From: Ensifer canadensis
GTDB taxonomy: Bacteria > Pseudomonadota > Alphaproteobacteria > Rhizobiales > Rhizobiaceae
DNA length: 64,000 bases
NCBI RefSeq assembly: GCF_017488845.2
Contig: NZ_CP083370.1
Coordinates: 1,240,001-1,304,000, forward strand
Reading direction: 5' to 3'
Part shown: piece after piece, positions 25,899 through 35,403 of the stretch
How the letters are laid out: the number at the start of each line of letters is the position of its first letter
Position numbering within the stretch: position 1 is the first letter of the stretch
Notes under the pieces: generated by a model
Databases searched by the model: none
Seen by the model: the letters and a program-made list of their open reading frames with translations, nothing else
What the model was told of the DNA's origin: nothing
Program-made: the position numbers and the translations under genes

Positions 25899-26636
25899 AT
25901 GAAGAGTGATGAAAACGACCAGTCGTCGGTCGTCTGGTTTCTGACTGGGATGCGTGGCCTGTTCAGCCTTCCGGCCTTTATCCTGATGCTGTCCTTCGTC
26001 GGCTTCTGTTCCCTGACGGCTCAGGCTGGAATTCCGCCGGAGCAGGTCGTTTTCATGACCGGCATGGTGTGGGCACTGCCGGCCAAGGTCATTCTCGTCA
26101 GTTCGATGATGAGCGGTGCCAGTCTCGCGGCTGCTTTCCTCGCTGTGTCGCTTTCGTCTGTCCGGTTGATGCCGATGGTTGCAGCACTCATTCCGGAGCT
26201 GCGCACAGCGAAAACGCCGACATGGCTACTGCTGTTCTTGTCGCACTTTGTCGCGATCACCGCCTGGGTCTTTGCCATGGAAAAGGTGCAGGCGGTGCCA
26301 CGCGAGAAGCGCGTTGCCTTCTTCGCCGGCTTTGGCATCACGCTCGTCGTCGCCAACATGGTGTTGGTCGCCATCGTCTATCACTTTGTCGCCGATTTTC
26401 CGCCGATTGTCGCCGGCTGCCTGTTCTTCCTGACGCCGATCTACTTCCTGGCTTCGATCTGGCATTCGGCACGTCATCCGGTGGTCTACATCGCGCTGCT
26501 CTTCGGTCTTATCGCCAGTCCGCTGTTCTATTGGCTCGCCCCTGAATTTGACATCCTGCTCGCAGGCGTTGGCGGCGGCACGCTGGCCTGGGCGGTGGAA
26601 GGGCTCTGGCGCCGTCGCCGGGAGATCGGCGCATGA
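25899..26636 (+). CDS. AzlC family branched-chain amino acid permease subunit
   Basis: The 245-residue integral membrane protein resembles AzlC, the large subunit of branched-chain amino acid exporters (AzlCD; BrnFE in Corynebacterium). It has seven or so hydrophobic helices, with the family's early segment ALPAKVILVSSMMSGASLAAAFLAV followed by SSVRLMPMVAALIPELR. The start ATG overlaps no other gene. The next gene, encoding the AzlD partner, overlaps it by ATGA, so the two are translationally coupled. Substrate specificity is inferred from the family. Confidence 0.88.
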   Translation: MKSDENDQSSVVWFLTGMRGLFSLPAFILMLSFVGFCSLTAQAGIPPEQVVFMTGMVWALPAKVILVSSMMSGASLAAAFLAVSLSSVRLMPMVAALIPELRTAKTPTWLLLFLSHFVAITAWVFAMEKVQAVPREKRVAFFAGFGITLVVANMVLVAIVYHFVADFPPIVAGCLFFLTPIYFLASIWHSARHPVVYIALLFGLIASPLFYWLAPEFDILLAGVGGGTLAWAVEGLWRRRREIGA

Positions 26637-26977
26637 CCTGGCAGGACGGTTGGTGGGCCTACGCCTTCATCGCGATCGCCGGCTGGCTCGCGACCGACAT
26701 CTGGCGCTGGCTGGGTGTTATCGCCGGAAACCGGCTGCGCGACGATTCCGAGGCATTGAACTGGGTGAGGGCGGTGGCGACTGCGCTCGTCGCAGCCGTC
26801 ATTGCCAAGCTCATACTCTATCCGACAGGCGTTCTTGAGCAATCGCCGTTATGGCTGCGTCTGGGAGCCGTCGCGATAGGGGCAACGGCATTCTTCCTGC
26901 TTGGCCGCAAACCGGCAATCGGCATAGCAACAACGATCGCAACGTTGGCTGCAGGCCTATGGTGGCTGGGCTTCTAA
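26633..26977 (+). CDS. AzlD domain protein, small subunit of amino acid exporter
   Basis: The 114-residue protein has three to four membrane helices and resembles AzlD, which pairs with AzlC. The overlap of four bases with azlC and the shared topology support a two-component exporter in the inner membrane. It is followed directly by a RIME-like repeat that could act as a transcript end. Confidence 0.85.
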   Translation: MTWQDGWWAYAFIAIAGWLATDIWRWLGVIAGNRLRDDSEALNWVRAVATALVAAVIAKLILYPTGVLEQSPLWLRLGAVAIGATAFFLLGRKPAIGIATTIATLAAGLWWLGF

Positions 26978-27080
26978 AGTGCGTCGCGATCTTTCAGATT
27001 CACTTGATGCGCTTTAAGCTTTTGTTTTTGCGTATGTCGTTATCGCAAAACCGCTGAACACTTTTGCGGGACATACTTTA
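26977..27080. repeat. RIME-like rhizobial intergenic repeat
   Basis: The stretch begins right after the azlD stop and carries sequence I recognise as a recurrent rhizobial intergenic element. It is marked by TATGTCGTTATCGCAAAACC and the facing TTTTGCGGGACATA, which fold into an imperfect hairpin. Such Rhizobium-specific intergenic mosaic elements are dispersed in many copies. I found only this copy in the window. Confidence 0.6.
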
Positions 27081-27133
27081 GGGGCTCAATACGCAGCCGG
27101 TGACGGCCGCTGGTGCGACCGTCAGATTCGCAT

Positions 27134-27553
27134 TTAAAGTGCCTGGCGCACTTTCTCGGCGTTGGCGGCCAATACCGCGCCATCTTCCATCGTGCCGGAA
27201 TGCGGCTTCAGCGGAATTCCGTCGCGCCGCGGGATAACGTGGAAGTGCAGGTGGAAGACGGACTGGCCGGCAGGAGCCTCGTTGAACTGCATGATCGTCA
27301 CGCCGTCGGCGTCGAAGGCTTCCTTGGCTGCGACGGCGATTTTCTGAACGGCGGTGATCAGTGCCGGCAGGCTCGTAGCGTCGGCATCCAGCAGATTGCG
27401 GGAAGCGGCTTTGGGGACGACCAGTATGTGGCCTTCAGCCTGCGGCATCACATCCATGAAGGCGATCGTCGCATCGTCCTCGTAGACCCGGTGCGACGGG
27501 ATCTCGCCCCGCAGGATCTTCGCGAAGATGTTGTTGGTGTCGTAAACGCTCAT
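27134..27553 (-). CDS. HIT family protein
   Basis: The 139-residue histidine-triad nucleotide hydrolase/transferase carries the catalytic HxHxH motif at H101, H103 and H105 (HLHFHVIP). The N-terminal part NNIFAKILRGEIPSHRVYED matches the Hint branch, which cleaves purine nucleoside phosphoramidates and related adducts. ATG 27553 gives the family N-terminus. It is the last gene of the minus-strand operon ridA-gdpD-femAB-like-hit, 43 bases after the preceding gene. Confidence 0.92.
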   Translation of the reverse strand: MSVYDTNNIFAKILRGEIPSHRVYEDDATIAFMDVMPQAEGHILVVPKAASRNLLDADATSLPALITAVQKIAVAAKEAFDADGVTIMQFNEAPAGQSVFHLHFHVIPRRDGIPLKPHSGTMEDGAVLAANAEKVRQAL

Positions 27554-27596
27554 TGTATTTCCTCGTAGATTGGATCCGGCCAGCGCCGAGAGCGGT

Positions 27597-28784
27597 TCAA
27601 TCGTCCTGGCGCTCACCTTTGCGGAAAGGGCCGTGTTCGGCAAGAAACTCAGCCGTCTCTTCCACATCCCTTCGTTCGCGAACGAGATAGTCCGAGACCG
27701 CCCGGGCGAGGCCGGGATGGCTGATGTAGTGCGCTGAATGCGTCGTGACCGGCATGTAGCCGCGGGCGAGCTTGTGCTCGCCCTGCGCGCCGGCTTCCAC
27801 GCGTTTGAGGCACTTTGCGATGGCGAAATCGATGGCCTGGTGATAGCAGACTTCGAAATGCAGGAAGGGGTGCTCCTCGATGCAGCCCCAGTGGCGGCCA
27901 TAGAGCGCGTCGCCGCCGATGAAGTTGATCGCGCCTGCGATATAGCGGCCGTTGCGCCGTGCCATCACCAGCACAATGTCGTCCGCCATGCGCTCGCCGA
28001 TCAGCGAATAGAAGGCGCGGGTGAGATAGGGGCGCCCCCATTTGCGGTCGCCGGTGTCCATGTAGAACGTGAAGAACTGGTCCCAGATTGCTTCCGTCAG
28101 ATCGCTGCCGGTCAACCAGTCGATCGTGATGCCGTTTTCGAGTGCGGCGCGACGCTCCTTCTTCAGGGCCTTGCGCTTTCTGGATGCCAGCGTTTCCAGG
28201 AATTCGCCGTGCGTGCCATAGCCTTCGTTCAGGAAATGGAACTGCTGGTCGGTTCGATGCAGGAAACCTGCCCGTTCGAATACCGGCATCTCGGCATCCG
28301 GGACGAAGGTCACATGCGCCGATGAGGCGTCATGCCGCCGTGCAAGCTCCTTCAGACCTGCCGCAAGCCCGTCCTGTACGGGCGAGCCGTCTTGGCCCGA
28401 AACCGTCAGGAGCCTCGGTCCGGTTGCGGGCGTGAAGGGAATGGAGCCTTGAAGTTTGGGGTAATAACGACCGCCGGCGCGCTCGAACGCATCCGCCCAG
28501 CCGTGGTCGAAGACATATTCGCCCTGGCTATGGTTTTTCAGATAGCAGACGAGCGCCCCAAGAAGCTCTCCGTCAGCGCCCTCCATCAGCAGGTGTTGGC
28601 CGAGCCAGCCGCTTTTGGCCGTGGCCGAGCCCGATTCCTCCAGCGCCGAGAGATAGGCGTGCGAGACGAACGGGTTGTAGACCGCCCCGTCTCGTCCCTT
28701 CGCCGCGCCGGAAAGCATGTTCCAGCGCGCCGCCGGTATCTCGGAGAAGGATTGCTCTATGCGGATGGTGACGGCGTCGGACAT
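27597..28784 (-). CDS. FemAB-like/GNAT acyltransferase (DUF482 family)
   Basis: The 395-residue protein fits the FemAB-like group formerly DUF482, which has a double GNAT fold. Recognisable segments are NPFVSHAYLSALEESG near the N-terminus, SRKRKALKKERR in the middle, and YGRHWGCIEEHPFLHFEVCYHQAIDFAI. Members are predicted to use aminoacyl-tRNA or acyl-CoA donors; the acceptor is unknown. It starts four bases after the phosphodiesterase gene, so it is in the same operon. Confidence 0.83.
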   Translation of the reverse strand: MSDAVTIRIEQSFSEIPAARWNMLSGAAKGRDGAVYNPFVSHAYLSALEESGSATAKSGWLGQHLLMEGADGELLGALVCYLKNHSQGEYVFDHGWADAFERAGGRYYPKLQGSIPFTPATGPRLLTVSGQDGSPVQDGLAAGLKELARRHDASSAHVTFVPDAEMPVFERAGFLHRTDQQFHFLNEGYGTHGEFLETLASRKRKALKKERRAALENGITIDWLTGSDLTEAIWDQFFTFYMDTGDRKWGRPYLTRAFYSLIGERMADDIVLVMARRNGRYIAGAINFIGGDALYGRHWGCIEEHPFLHFEVCYHQAIDFAIAKCLKRVEAGAQGEHKLARGYMPVTTHSAHYISHPGLARAVSDYLVRERRDVEETAEFLAEHGPFRKGERQDD

Positions 28785-28788
28785 GAGC

Positions 28789-29514
28789 TCAGGAAATCAA
28801 TGCCTCCCGCGGGTCGAAACCCTCGAAGGTCATCTGATCGGCGTTGGCGTAGGTATATTCTTCAGCCTGCCTGTCGCGGACGGTCCAGGTGATGATCGTT
28901 CGGCCTAGCGTACGTTCCTTGGTGATGAACGAGTTCGGCAGATGGCCGTAGTGGTAGGAGATGAAGTCGAGGCCGAGTTGCATGGCCTCTTCATGCACGA
29001 AGAAGGTCTCCGGCCTTGCCCCCTCGGCGGTCAACCCGAGCGGATAGGGTGCATCGAGCGCTTTCAGATCCTTGAGCAACCAATGGTCGAAGCTCATGAG
29101 GGCGACATGGCCTTTGTAGCCTTCGAGCGTTTCCAGGACGGCGGCGGCAAACCCCTCGTCGTCGTCCTTGCGTCCCTTGAGCTCGATGATGAGCGGCACG
29201 CGCCCTTTGACGAGCCGAAGCATTTGCGACAGCGTTGGCACCCTGTCCTTCGTTCCGCCGATGGACATCAGGCCGAGCTCGCCGGCCGTCCTCGATCGCA
29301 CGTCACCCTTGATGCCGCACAGCCGCTCGGTGTCGTCGTCGTGGAAGACGACCGGCACGCTGTCGGCGGTGTATTGCAGGTCGCATTCGATCGCAAAGCC
29401 GGCATCAACAGCGCGGGAAAACGCCGAAAGCGTGTTTTCCCAGACTTGCTTGTTCATGTCGTGATAGCCGCGATGGGCGATCGGTTGAGCTTTCAGCCAG
29501 GAAATATCTGTCAT
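28789..29514 (-). CDS. Glycerophosphodiester phosphodiesterase
   Basis: The 241-residue GDPD-family protein has the TIM-barrel motifs IAHRGYHD, ENTLSAFSRAVDAG and IECDLQYTAD (metal and catalytic residues), and VPVVFHDD. The enzyme hydrolyses glycerophosphodiesters to glycerol 3-phosphate and an alcohol. There is no signal peptide, so it is cytosolic. ATG 29514 lies 13 bases after ridA, and the frame upstream is unrelated. Second gene of the ridA operon. Confidence 0.9.
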   Translation of the reverse strand: MTDISWLKAQPIAHRGYHDMNKQVWENTLSAFSRAVDAGFAIECDLQYTADSVPVVFHDDDTERLCGIKGDVRSRTAGELGLMSIGGTKDRVPTLSQMLRLVKGRVPLIIELKGRKDDDEGFAAAVLETLEGYKGHVALMSFDHWLLKDLKALDAPYPLGLTAEGARPETFFVHEEAMQLGLDFISYHYGHLPNSFITKERTLGRTIITWTVRDRQAEEYTYANADQMTFEGFDPREALIS

Positions 29515-29527
29515 GCCCGGCACCCGA

Positions 29528-29995
29528 TCACGCGATCTCGATGACCGCGTCGATCTCGACGGCGGCATTGAAGGGCAGGGCGGCCATGCCGACGGCAGCG
29601 CGCGCGTGCTTGCCGGCGTCGCCAAGGACGTTTGCAAGCAGGTTGGATGCGCCGTTGAGGACGAGATGCTGTTCGATGAACTCTGGTGTCGAGGCAACGA
29701 AGCCGTTGATCTTGACCAGCCGGCGGATGCGGCCGAGGTCGCCGCCAAGTGCGGATTTGGCTTGTGCCAGAATGTTGATCGCGCAGAGTTCGGCGGCGCG
29801 CTGGGCGCCCGCGACGTCAACGTCCTTGCCCACATGGCCGGTAACGGCGATCTTTCCGCCTTCCATTGGCAGCTGTCCGGAGATGTAGAGCATCGAGCCG
29901 CTGATGACGTAGGGCACATAGTTCGCCGCCGGGGCTGCAGCCTGGGGAAGGGTGACGCCGAGGTCCTTGAGGCGCGTTTCGATCTCTGCGGACAT
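29528..29995 (-). CDS. RidA family protein (YjgF/YER057c group)
   Basis: The 155-residue protein belongs to the longer 'RidA-like' subgroup. It contains ISGSMLYISGQLPMEGGK and LVKINGFVAS, and the C-terminal AAVGMAALPFNAAVEIDAVIEIA. Canonical RidA has an Arg that binds the imine carboxylate (R-x-A-V); here the related R-A-A-V-G is present. The archetype deaminates reactive enamines/imines; subgroup functions vary. The ATG at 29995 is preceded by GGAGC. It leads the four-gene minus-strand operon. Confidence 0.88.
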   Translation of the reverse strand: MSAEIETRLKDLGVTLPQAAAPAANYVPYVISGSMLYISGQLPMEGGKIAVTGHVGKDVDVAGAQRAAELCAINILAQAKSALGGDLGRIRRLVKINGFVASTPEFIEQHLVLNGASNLLANVLGDAGKHARAAVGMAALPFNAAVEIDAVIEIA

Positions 29996-30139
29996 GGAAA
30001 GCTCCGTTGTTGTCTTTTGTGTTAAAATCCGGCATTCAGACCGGATCGCAGCGGGATGCGGCATTTAAATGTGGTGACGCCTCGCTTCTGCCGAAAGCTT
30101 GTTTATAGCATTGCCGGCGAGTCCAACAGGAGGAAACGG

Positions 30140-30967
30140 ATGTTTCGTAAAGGCTTCGGTCTCGCCAGTTTAGGCAGCGCCTGCTTCGCGGTGATGACGG
30201 TTTCGGGCGTCGGTACGGCAAGCGCCAGTGTCCTCGTGCCACATCGGGCGGTCTACGATCTCGAACTCAAAGACGCTTCCGACCGCTCGGGTATCTCCGG
30301 CATGTACGGCCGCATGGTCTACGAGTTCAACGGATCGGCCTGCGAGGGGTATACGGTCAGCTTCCGTTTCGTGACGCAGGTGAATACCGGCGAAGAAACG
30401 CGCATGACCGACCAGCAGACGACCACCTATGAGGATCTGAAGTCGGGCAACTTCCGCTTTCTGACCCGCTCCTTCACCGACGAAAAGCTCGACAAGGAGG
30501 TGCGCGGCACGGCCCATGACGACAAGACCGGCGTCAAGGTCGAGCTGACCGCGCCGGACAAGCGCGAGGTCGAGCTGGCTGCAAGCCGGTTTCCGACCCA
30601 GCACATGGTCGAAGTCATCGATCGTGCCAAGAAGGGCGAGAGCTTTTTCGAGGCACGGATCTTCGATGGTTCCGATTCGGGCGACAAGACGCTGATCACC
30701 TCGACCTTCGTCGGCAAGTCGCGTAAACCGGCGCCCGATGAGCCGGATGCAGGCAAGGCCGGCAAGCTCGGCGCCGAGAATTATTGGCCGGTCACCATTT
30801 CCTATTTCAACGACGACAACAGCAGCGACGCGCTGCCGATCTACCGCATGTCGTTCAAACTCTACGAAAACGGCATCACCCGCGACCTGACGATGGATTA
30901 CGGCGACTTCGTGCTGAGCGGCAAGCTTGCCGACCTCGAAGTCTTCAAATCGGAGGAATGCAAGTAG
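30140..30967 (+). CDS. eipB: EipB family cell-envelope integrity protein (DUF1849)
   Basis: The 275-residue periplasmic protein has a signal peptide ending near ASAS at 27-30. The family, studied in Brucella as EipB, forms a beta-spiral closed by a disulfide between an early and a C-terminal cysteine. Here C68 (in SACEGY) and C274 (in EECK) occupy those places. Loss in Brucella weakens the envelope. The ribosome site AGGAGG is strong. It is divergent from ridA and precedes the rpsB cluster. Confidence 0.88.
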   Translation: MFRKGFGLASLGSACFAVMTVSGVGTASASVLVPHRAVYDLELKDASDRSGISGMYGRMVYEFNGSACEGYTVSFRFVTQVNTGEETRMTDQQTTTYEDLKSGNFRFLTRSFTDEKLDKEVRGTAHDDKTGVKVELTAPDKREVELAASRFPTQHMVEVIDRAKKGESFFEARIFDGSDSGDKTLITSTFVGKSRKPAPDEPDAGKAGKLGAENYWPVTISYFNDDNSSDALPIYRMSFKLYENGITRDLTMDYGDFVLSGKLADLEVFKSEECK

Positions 30968-30994
30968 TCGATATGACAAAAACAGACTTCAAGT

Positions 30995-31023
30995 CTTGAT
31001 TTGTCGGGCAGTAGCCGCTAAGG
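30995..31023 (+). promoter_or_regulatory. Candidate rpsB promoter
   Basis: CTTGAT and CTAAGG are separated by 17 bases, resembling the rhizobial sigma70 pattern CTTGAC-N17-CTATAT. The long leader that would follow (about 120 bases) could hold S2 autoregulation; no specific structure is assigned. Confidence 0.35.
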
Positions 31024-31147
31024 GGCTGCCCATTCCACACGTGAGGCATGGGATGTTCCGGGAGAAATCCGGATCGTTCCGCCGGTGGGCTTTTCGAAAG
31101 ATGAGCTCGACGTCTCGCGGAGGTTCAACCGGAAAAGGAGAAAAGGC

Positions 31148-31915
31148 ATGGCATTGCCTGATTTTAGCATGCGCCAGCTGCTTGAAGCTGGTGTTCACTT
31201 CGGCCACCAGACGCATCGCTGGAACCCGAAGATGAAGCCCTACATCTTCGGCGATCGTAACAACGTTCACATCATCGACCTCGCACAGACGGTTCCGATG
31301 CTGTCGCGCGCCCTGCAGATCGTAAGCGACACCGTCGCCAACGGCGGCCGCGTTCTGTTCGTCGGCACCAAGCGCCAGGCTTCGGAAATCATTGCTGACG
31401 CCGCCAAGCGTTCGGCCCAGTACTACGTCAATGCTCGCTGGCTCGGCGGCATGATGACCAACTGGAAGACGATTTCGAACTCGATCCAGCGCCTGCGCAA
31501 GCTCGACGAAATCCTCGCTTCGGAAGCTTCGGGCTTCACGAAGAAGGAGCGCCTGAACCTCGAGCGCGAACGCGAAAAGCTCAACCGCGCTCTCGGCGGT
31601 ATCCGCGACATGGGCGGCACGCCGGACCTGATGTTCATCATCGACACCAACAAGGAATCGATTGCAATCGACGAAGCCAAGCGTCTTGGCATCCCGGTTG
31701 TTGCCGTTATCGACTCCAACTGCGATCCGGACCAGATCGACTACCCGATCCCGGGCAATGACGACGCCTCGCGTGCGATCGCTCTTTACTGCGATCTCAT
31801 CGCTCGTGCAGCCATCGACGGCATTGCCCGTCAGCAGGGCGCATCGGGCCGCGATCTCGGCGCATCGGCTGAAGCTATGATCGAGCCGGCGCTCGACGAA
31901 GCCTCCGAAGCCTGA
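31148..31915 (+). CDS. rpsB: 30S ribosomal protein S2
   Basis: The 255-residue protein begins [29 protein letters not shown], the universal S2 signature. It contains [12 protein letters not shown] and [31 protein letters not shown]. The ATG has AAGGAG in front. It starts the conserved block rpsB-tsf-pyrH-frr. S2 is the last protein to join the small subunit and generally represses its own mRNA. Confidence 0.98.
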   Translation: MALPDFSMRQLLEAGVHFGHQTHRWNPKMKPYIFGDRNNVHIIDLAQTVPMLSRALQIVSDTVANGGRVLFVGTKRQASEIIADAAKRSAQYYVNARWLGGMMTNWKTISNSIQRLRKLDEILASEASGFTKKERLNLEREREKLNRALGGIRDMGGTPDLMFIIDTNKESIAIDEAKRLGIPVVAVIDSNCDPDQIDYPIPGNDDASRAIALYCDLIARAAIDGIARQQGASGRDLGASAEAMIEPALDEASEA

Positions 31916-31965
31916 TCGGAAGGCGCGGCGGGCATGAACCGCCGCACCAATCTAATGTCGGGGCG

Positions 31966-32006
31966 AGGCCGTTTGTGATGAAAAGTCTGAACGGCCTTGT
32001 TCTTTT
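31966..32006 (+). terminator. Weak hairpin between rpsB and tsf, possible attenuator
   Basis: An 8-bp stem AGGCCGTT/AACGGCCT with a 16-base loop is followed by TGTTCTTTT. It could reduce read-through from rpsB into tsf. Confidence 0.4.
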
Positions 32007-32171
32007 CAGCGAGGGATGAAGCGGCTTGGGCCGGCGATCCGCGCCCCGGATATCATCGCGGTGGGCGCGTTCATCACGGTGTCACATACGCAAGCCATTC
32101 CCCTGCCACACCTCCTGGTGCCGCGCCACTTGCGGGCAGCGCGCCAGCCAAACAGACAAAGAGGCAAAAAG

Positions 32172-33095
32172 ATGAGTGTAACTGCAGCAATGGTGAAGGA
32201 ACTGCGCGAAAAGACCGGCGCAGGCATGATGGATTGCAAGAAGGCGCTCGCCGAAACCAACGGCGACATGGAAGCTGCGATCGACTGGCTGCGTGCCAAG
32301 GGCATCGCCAAGGCCGACAAGAAGTCGGGCCGCACGGCTGCTGAAGGCCTCATCGGTATTGTCAGCGGCGGCGTCAAGGCCGTTGTCGTCGAAGTCAACT
32401 CGGAGACCGACTTCGTTGCCCGCAACGAAGCCTTCCAGGAACTCGTTCGTGGCGTTGCCAACGTCGCGCTCGGCACCGACGGTTCTGTCGAAGCCATTGC
32501 CAATGCCAACTACCCGGCAACCGGCAAGTCGGTCGACGAGACGATCAAGGACGCGATTGCCACGATCGGCGAGAACATGACGCTTCGCCGCGCAGCCTTG
32601 CTCAAGGTCGAAGATGGCGTCGTTGCCACCTACATCCACAACGCTGCCGGCGACGGCATCGGCAAGCTCGGCGTTCTCGTTGCGCTGAAGTCGGTTGGCG
32701 ACAAGGAAGTTCTGTTCTCGGTCGGTCGTCAGGTCGCCATGCACATTGCTGCCACCAACCCGCTGGCAATCCGCGCCGACGAAGTCGACGCCGCTGTCGC
32801 CGAGCGCGAGCGCAACGTGTTCATCGAACAGTCGCGCGCTTCGGGCAAGCCGGACAACATCATCGAAAAGATGGTCGAAGGCCGTATGCGCAAGTTCTTC
32901 GAAGAAGTCGCCCTGCTGTCGCAGGCCTTCGTCATGAACCCGGAAATCACCGTCGGTCAGGCCGTCAAGGACGCTGAAAAGCTCGCTGGCGCACCGATCG
33001 AAGTGACCGGCATGGCGCGCCTTCTGCTCGGCGAAGGCGTCGAGAAGGAAGAATCGGACTTCGCAGCCGAAGTTGCGGCTGTCGCCAAGGGCTGA
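32172..33095 (+). CDS. tsf: Elongation factor Ts
   Basis: The 307-residue GDP/GTP exchange factor for EF-Tu has the N-terminal [25 protein letters not shown] segment (here [19 protein letters not shown]) and the core motif [12 protein letters not shown]. It follows rpsB after a 256-base gap, larger than usual, which holds a weak hairpin. ATG 32172 fits the family start [12 protein letters not shown]. Confidence 0.98.
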   Translation: MSVTAAMVKELREKTGAGMMDCKKALAETNGDMEAAIDWLRAKGIAKADKKSGRTAAEGLIGIVSGGVKAVVVEVNSETDFVARNEAFQELVRGVANVALGTDGSVEAIANANYPATGKSVDETIKDAIATIGENMTLRRAALLKVEDGVVATYIHNAAGDGIGKLGVLVALKSVGDKEVLFSVGRQVAMHIAATNPLAIRADEVDAAVAERERNVFIEQSRASGKPDNIIEKMVEGRMRKFFEEVALLSQAFVMNPEITVGQAVKDAEKLAGAPIEVTGMARLLLGEGVEKEESDFAAEVAAVAKG

Positions 33096-33286
33096 TTTCT
33101 TCACCCTTGTTTGGAAAACCTTGGGGCATCGCGTGACAACGCGGTGCCCTTCGTGTATCCGGCTTCGTCAATGCGCCGGACCCGCCGGAAAAAGCTCCGC
33201 AGCGGTTGAAACCGGGTAGCGCAATATGTCCTTATACGCAGCGCGCCGTTTTGTGCGCCCGCGTACCGATCTGTTCAGGAGCGATG

Positions 33287-34009
33287 ATGTCGGCCGAGCC
33301 AATCTACAAGCGTGTTCTACTCAAAGCCTCCGGTGAAGCCCTGATGGGAAGCCAGGGCTTCGGTATCGATGTGGCGGTTGCCGACCGCATTGCCGCCGAC
33401 ATTGCCGAAGCACGCGCCATGGGCGTCGAAGTGGGCGTCGTCGTTGGCGGCGGCAACATCTTCCGCGGCGTGGCCGTTGCCTCCAAGGGCGGCGACCGGG
33501 TAACTGGCGACCATATGGGCATGCTGGCGACCGTCATCAACGCGCTGGCGCTGGCGACGTCTCTGCGCAAGCTCGACATCGACACGGTGGTGCTCTCGGC
33601 AATCGCAATGCCGGAAATCTGCGAGAGCTTCTCGCAGCGCGCAACGCTTTATCATCTGTCGCTCGGACGCGTTGTGATCTTTGCAGGCGGCACGGGCAAT
33701 CCGTTCTTCACGACCGATTCTGCCGCTGCCTTGCGCGCCGCCGAAATGGGCGCACAGGCGATCTTCAAGGGCACGCAGGTCGACGGCATTTATTCCGCTG
33801 ATCCGAAGAAGGATCCGACGGCCACACGCTTCGACCGCCTGACCCACAGCGCAGTCCTGGAAAAGGGCCTCGCGGTCATGGACGTGGCAGCGGTGGCGCT
33901 CGCACGCGAGAACGCCATTCCGATCGTCGTCTTCTCGATCCACGAGAAGGGTGGCTTCGCTGAAATATTGACGGGTGGCGGCCGCGCCACCATCGTTACC
34001 GACAATTAA
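33287..34009 (+). CDS. pyrH: UMP kinase
   Basis: The 240-residue amino-acid-kinase-fold enzyme phosphorylates UMP to UDP. It has the phosphate-binding KRVLLKASGEALMG, the GGGNIFRG loop, and GTGNPFFTTD. Two ATGs are adjacent (33284, 33287). The AGGAG at 33277-33281 is five bases from the second and only two from the first, so I chose the second, which also gives the usual length. Confidence 0.97.
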   Translation: MSAEPIYKRVLLKASGEALMGSQGFGIDVAVADRIAADIAEARAMGVEVGVVVGGGNIFRGVAVASKGGDRVTGDHMGMLATVINALALATSLRKLDIDTVVLSAIAMPEICESFSQRATLYHLSLGRVVIFAGGTGNPFFTTDSAAALRAAEMGAQAIFKGTQVDGIYSADPKKDPTATRFDRLTHSAVLEKGLAVMDVAAVALARENAIPIVVFSIHEKGGFAEILTGGGRATIVTDN

Positions 34010-34061
34010 GAGCTGCAAGACGGCTATCGGCCGATGAAAGACAGAACGGGAGTTTCCAGCC

Positions 34062-34622
34062 ATGAGTGAAGGTGTAGACCTGAAGGAACTGAAGCGTCGC
34101 ATGGACGGCGCTATCTCCGCATTCAAGAGCGATATCGCGTCGCTGCGCACCGGCCGCGCGTCGGCGAATGTTCTCGATCCGGTAACCGTTGAAGCCTACG
34201 GCTCGCGTGTTCCGCTCAATCAGGTGGCAAACATCACCGTGCCGGAACCGCGCATGCTGTCCGTTTCGGTATGGGACAAGCAGATGGTCGGCGCTGTCGA
34301 CCGTGGCATCCGCGAATCGAACCTCGGCCTGAACCCGATCATCGACGGCCAGAACCTGCGCATCCCGCTGCCTGAACTCAACGAGGAGCGCCGCAAGTCG
34401 CTGGTCAAGGTGGCGCACGACTATGCCGAGAAGGCCAAGGTCGCGGTCCGCCATGTTCGGCGCGATGGTATGGACGACCTGAAAAAAGCCGAAAAGGATG
34501 GCGACATCGGACAGGATATTAGCCGTGCTCAGTCTGAGCGGGTGCAAAAGATGACCGATGAAACGATTTCCGATATCGACCGCTTGCTCGTCGATAAGGA
34601 AAAGGAAATTATGCAGGTCTGA
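34062..34622 (+). CDS. frr: Ribosome recycling factor
   Basis: The 186-residue protein, with EF-G, splits the post-termination ribosome. Signatures are [22 protein letters not shown] and [34 protein letters not shown]. Length and position after pyrH are canonical. Confidence 0.98.
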   Translation: MSEGVDLKELKRRMDGAISAFKSDIASLRTGRASANVLDPVTVEAYGSRVPLNQVANITVPEPRMLSVSVWDKQMVGAVDRGIRESNLGLNPIIDGQNLRIPLPELNEERRKSLVKVAHDYAEKAKVAVRHVRRDGMDDLKKAEKDGDIGQDISRAQSERVQKMTDETISDIDRLLVDKEKEIMQV

Positions 34623-34659
34623 TCTGCTCTTGATCTGAGTCTCCTTTCGCGGACGCCTT

Positions 34660-35403
34660 ATGCAAAATCTCATCCCGATCACCGTTCCGGAACACGTTGC
34701 CATCATCATGGATGGCAACGGGCGCTGGGCGAATGCGCGCGGTCTGCCGCGCACGATGGGACACCGCAAGGGTGTTGAAGCGGTTCGTGACGCGGTGAAG
34801 ACGGCGGCTGAAGCGGGGATCCGTTACCTCACGCTGTTTGCCTTCTCGTCCGAAAACTGGAACAGGCCGCAGGCCGAAGTGACGGATCTGATGGGCTTGC
34901 TCAAGGCCTTCATTCGTCGCGACCTTGCCGACCTGCACCGCGAGAACGTTCGCATCCGCGTCATCGGGGAGCGATCGAACCTGCGCGGCGACATCCTGCC
35001 CCTGCTGATCGAGGCTGAGGAGACGACGAGCGGGAATACCGGCATTACGCTGGTGATCGCCTTCAACTATGGTGCGCGTGACGAGATGACGCGCGCCATG
35101 CGCCGCCTGGCAACTGAAGTTGCCGAAGGCCGTCTGCGGCCAGAGGACATAACGCCTGAGCGCATCGCCGCTTCGCTCGATACGGCCGGCATTCCCGATC
35201 CGGATCTCATTATTCGCACCAGCGGCGAAGAACGGCTTTCAAACTTTCTTCTTTGGCAGGGAGCCTATTCCGAACTGCTGTTCGTTCCGGAGCTTTGGCC
35301 AGACTTCACGCGTGAGACGTTTCTGTCTGCGCTCGAGAAATTCGCCTGCCGCGAGCGTCGCTTCGGCGGTCTGGCGCAGCCGACGTTAGCGGTTGGTTCG
35401 TAA
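34660..35403 (+). CDS. uppS: Undecaprenyl diphosphate synthase
   Basis: The 247-residue cis-prenyltransferase makes the C55 carrier lipid for peptidoglycan and polysaccharides. The catalytic region is [21 protein letters not shown] with its catalytic Asp, followed by [12 protein letters not shown] and [24 protein letters not shown]. The stop codon is immediately followed by the cdsA ATG, so the two are coupled. Confidence 0.97.
   Translation: MQNLIPITVPEHVAIIMDGNGRWANARGLPRTMGHRKGVEAVRDAVKTAAEAGIRYLTLFAFSSENWNRPQAEVTDLMGLLKAFIRRDLADLHRENVRIRVIGERSNLRGDILPLLIEAEETTSGNTGITLVIAFNYGARDEMTRAMRRLATEVAEGRLRPEDITPERIAASLDTAGIPDPDLIIRTSGEERLSNFLLWQGAYSELLFVPELWPDFTRETFLSALEKFACRERRFGGLAQPTLAVGS

Noticed and set aside
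33096..33180. Hairpin GGGCATCGCG/CGCGGTGCCC after tsf as a terminator
   Set aside because: The stem is convincing, but there is no T run (TTCGTG follows), and pyrH is normally co-expressed.
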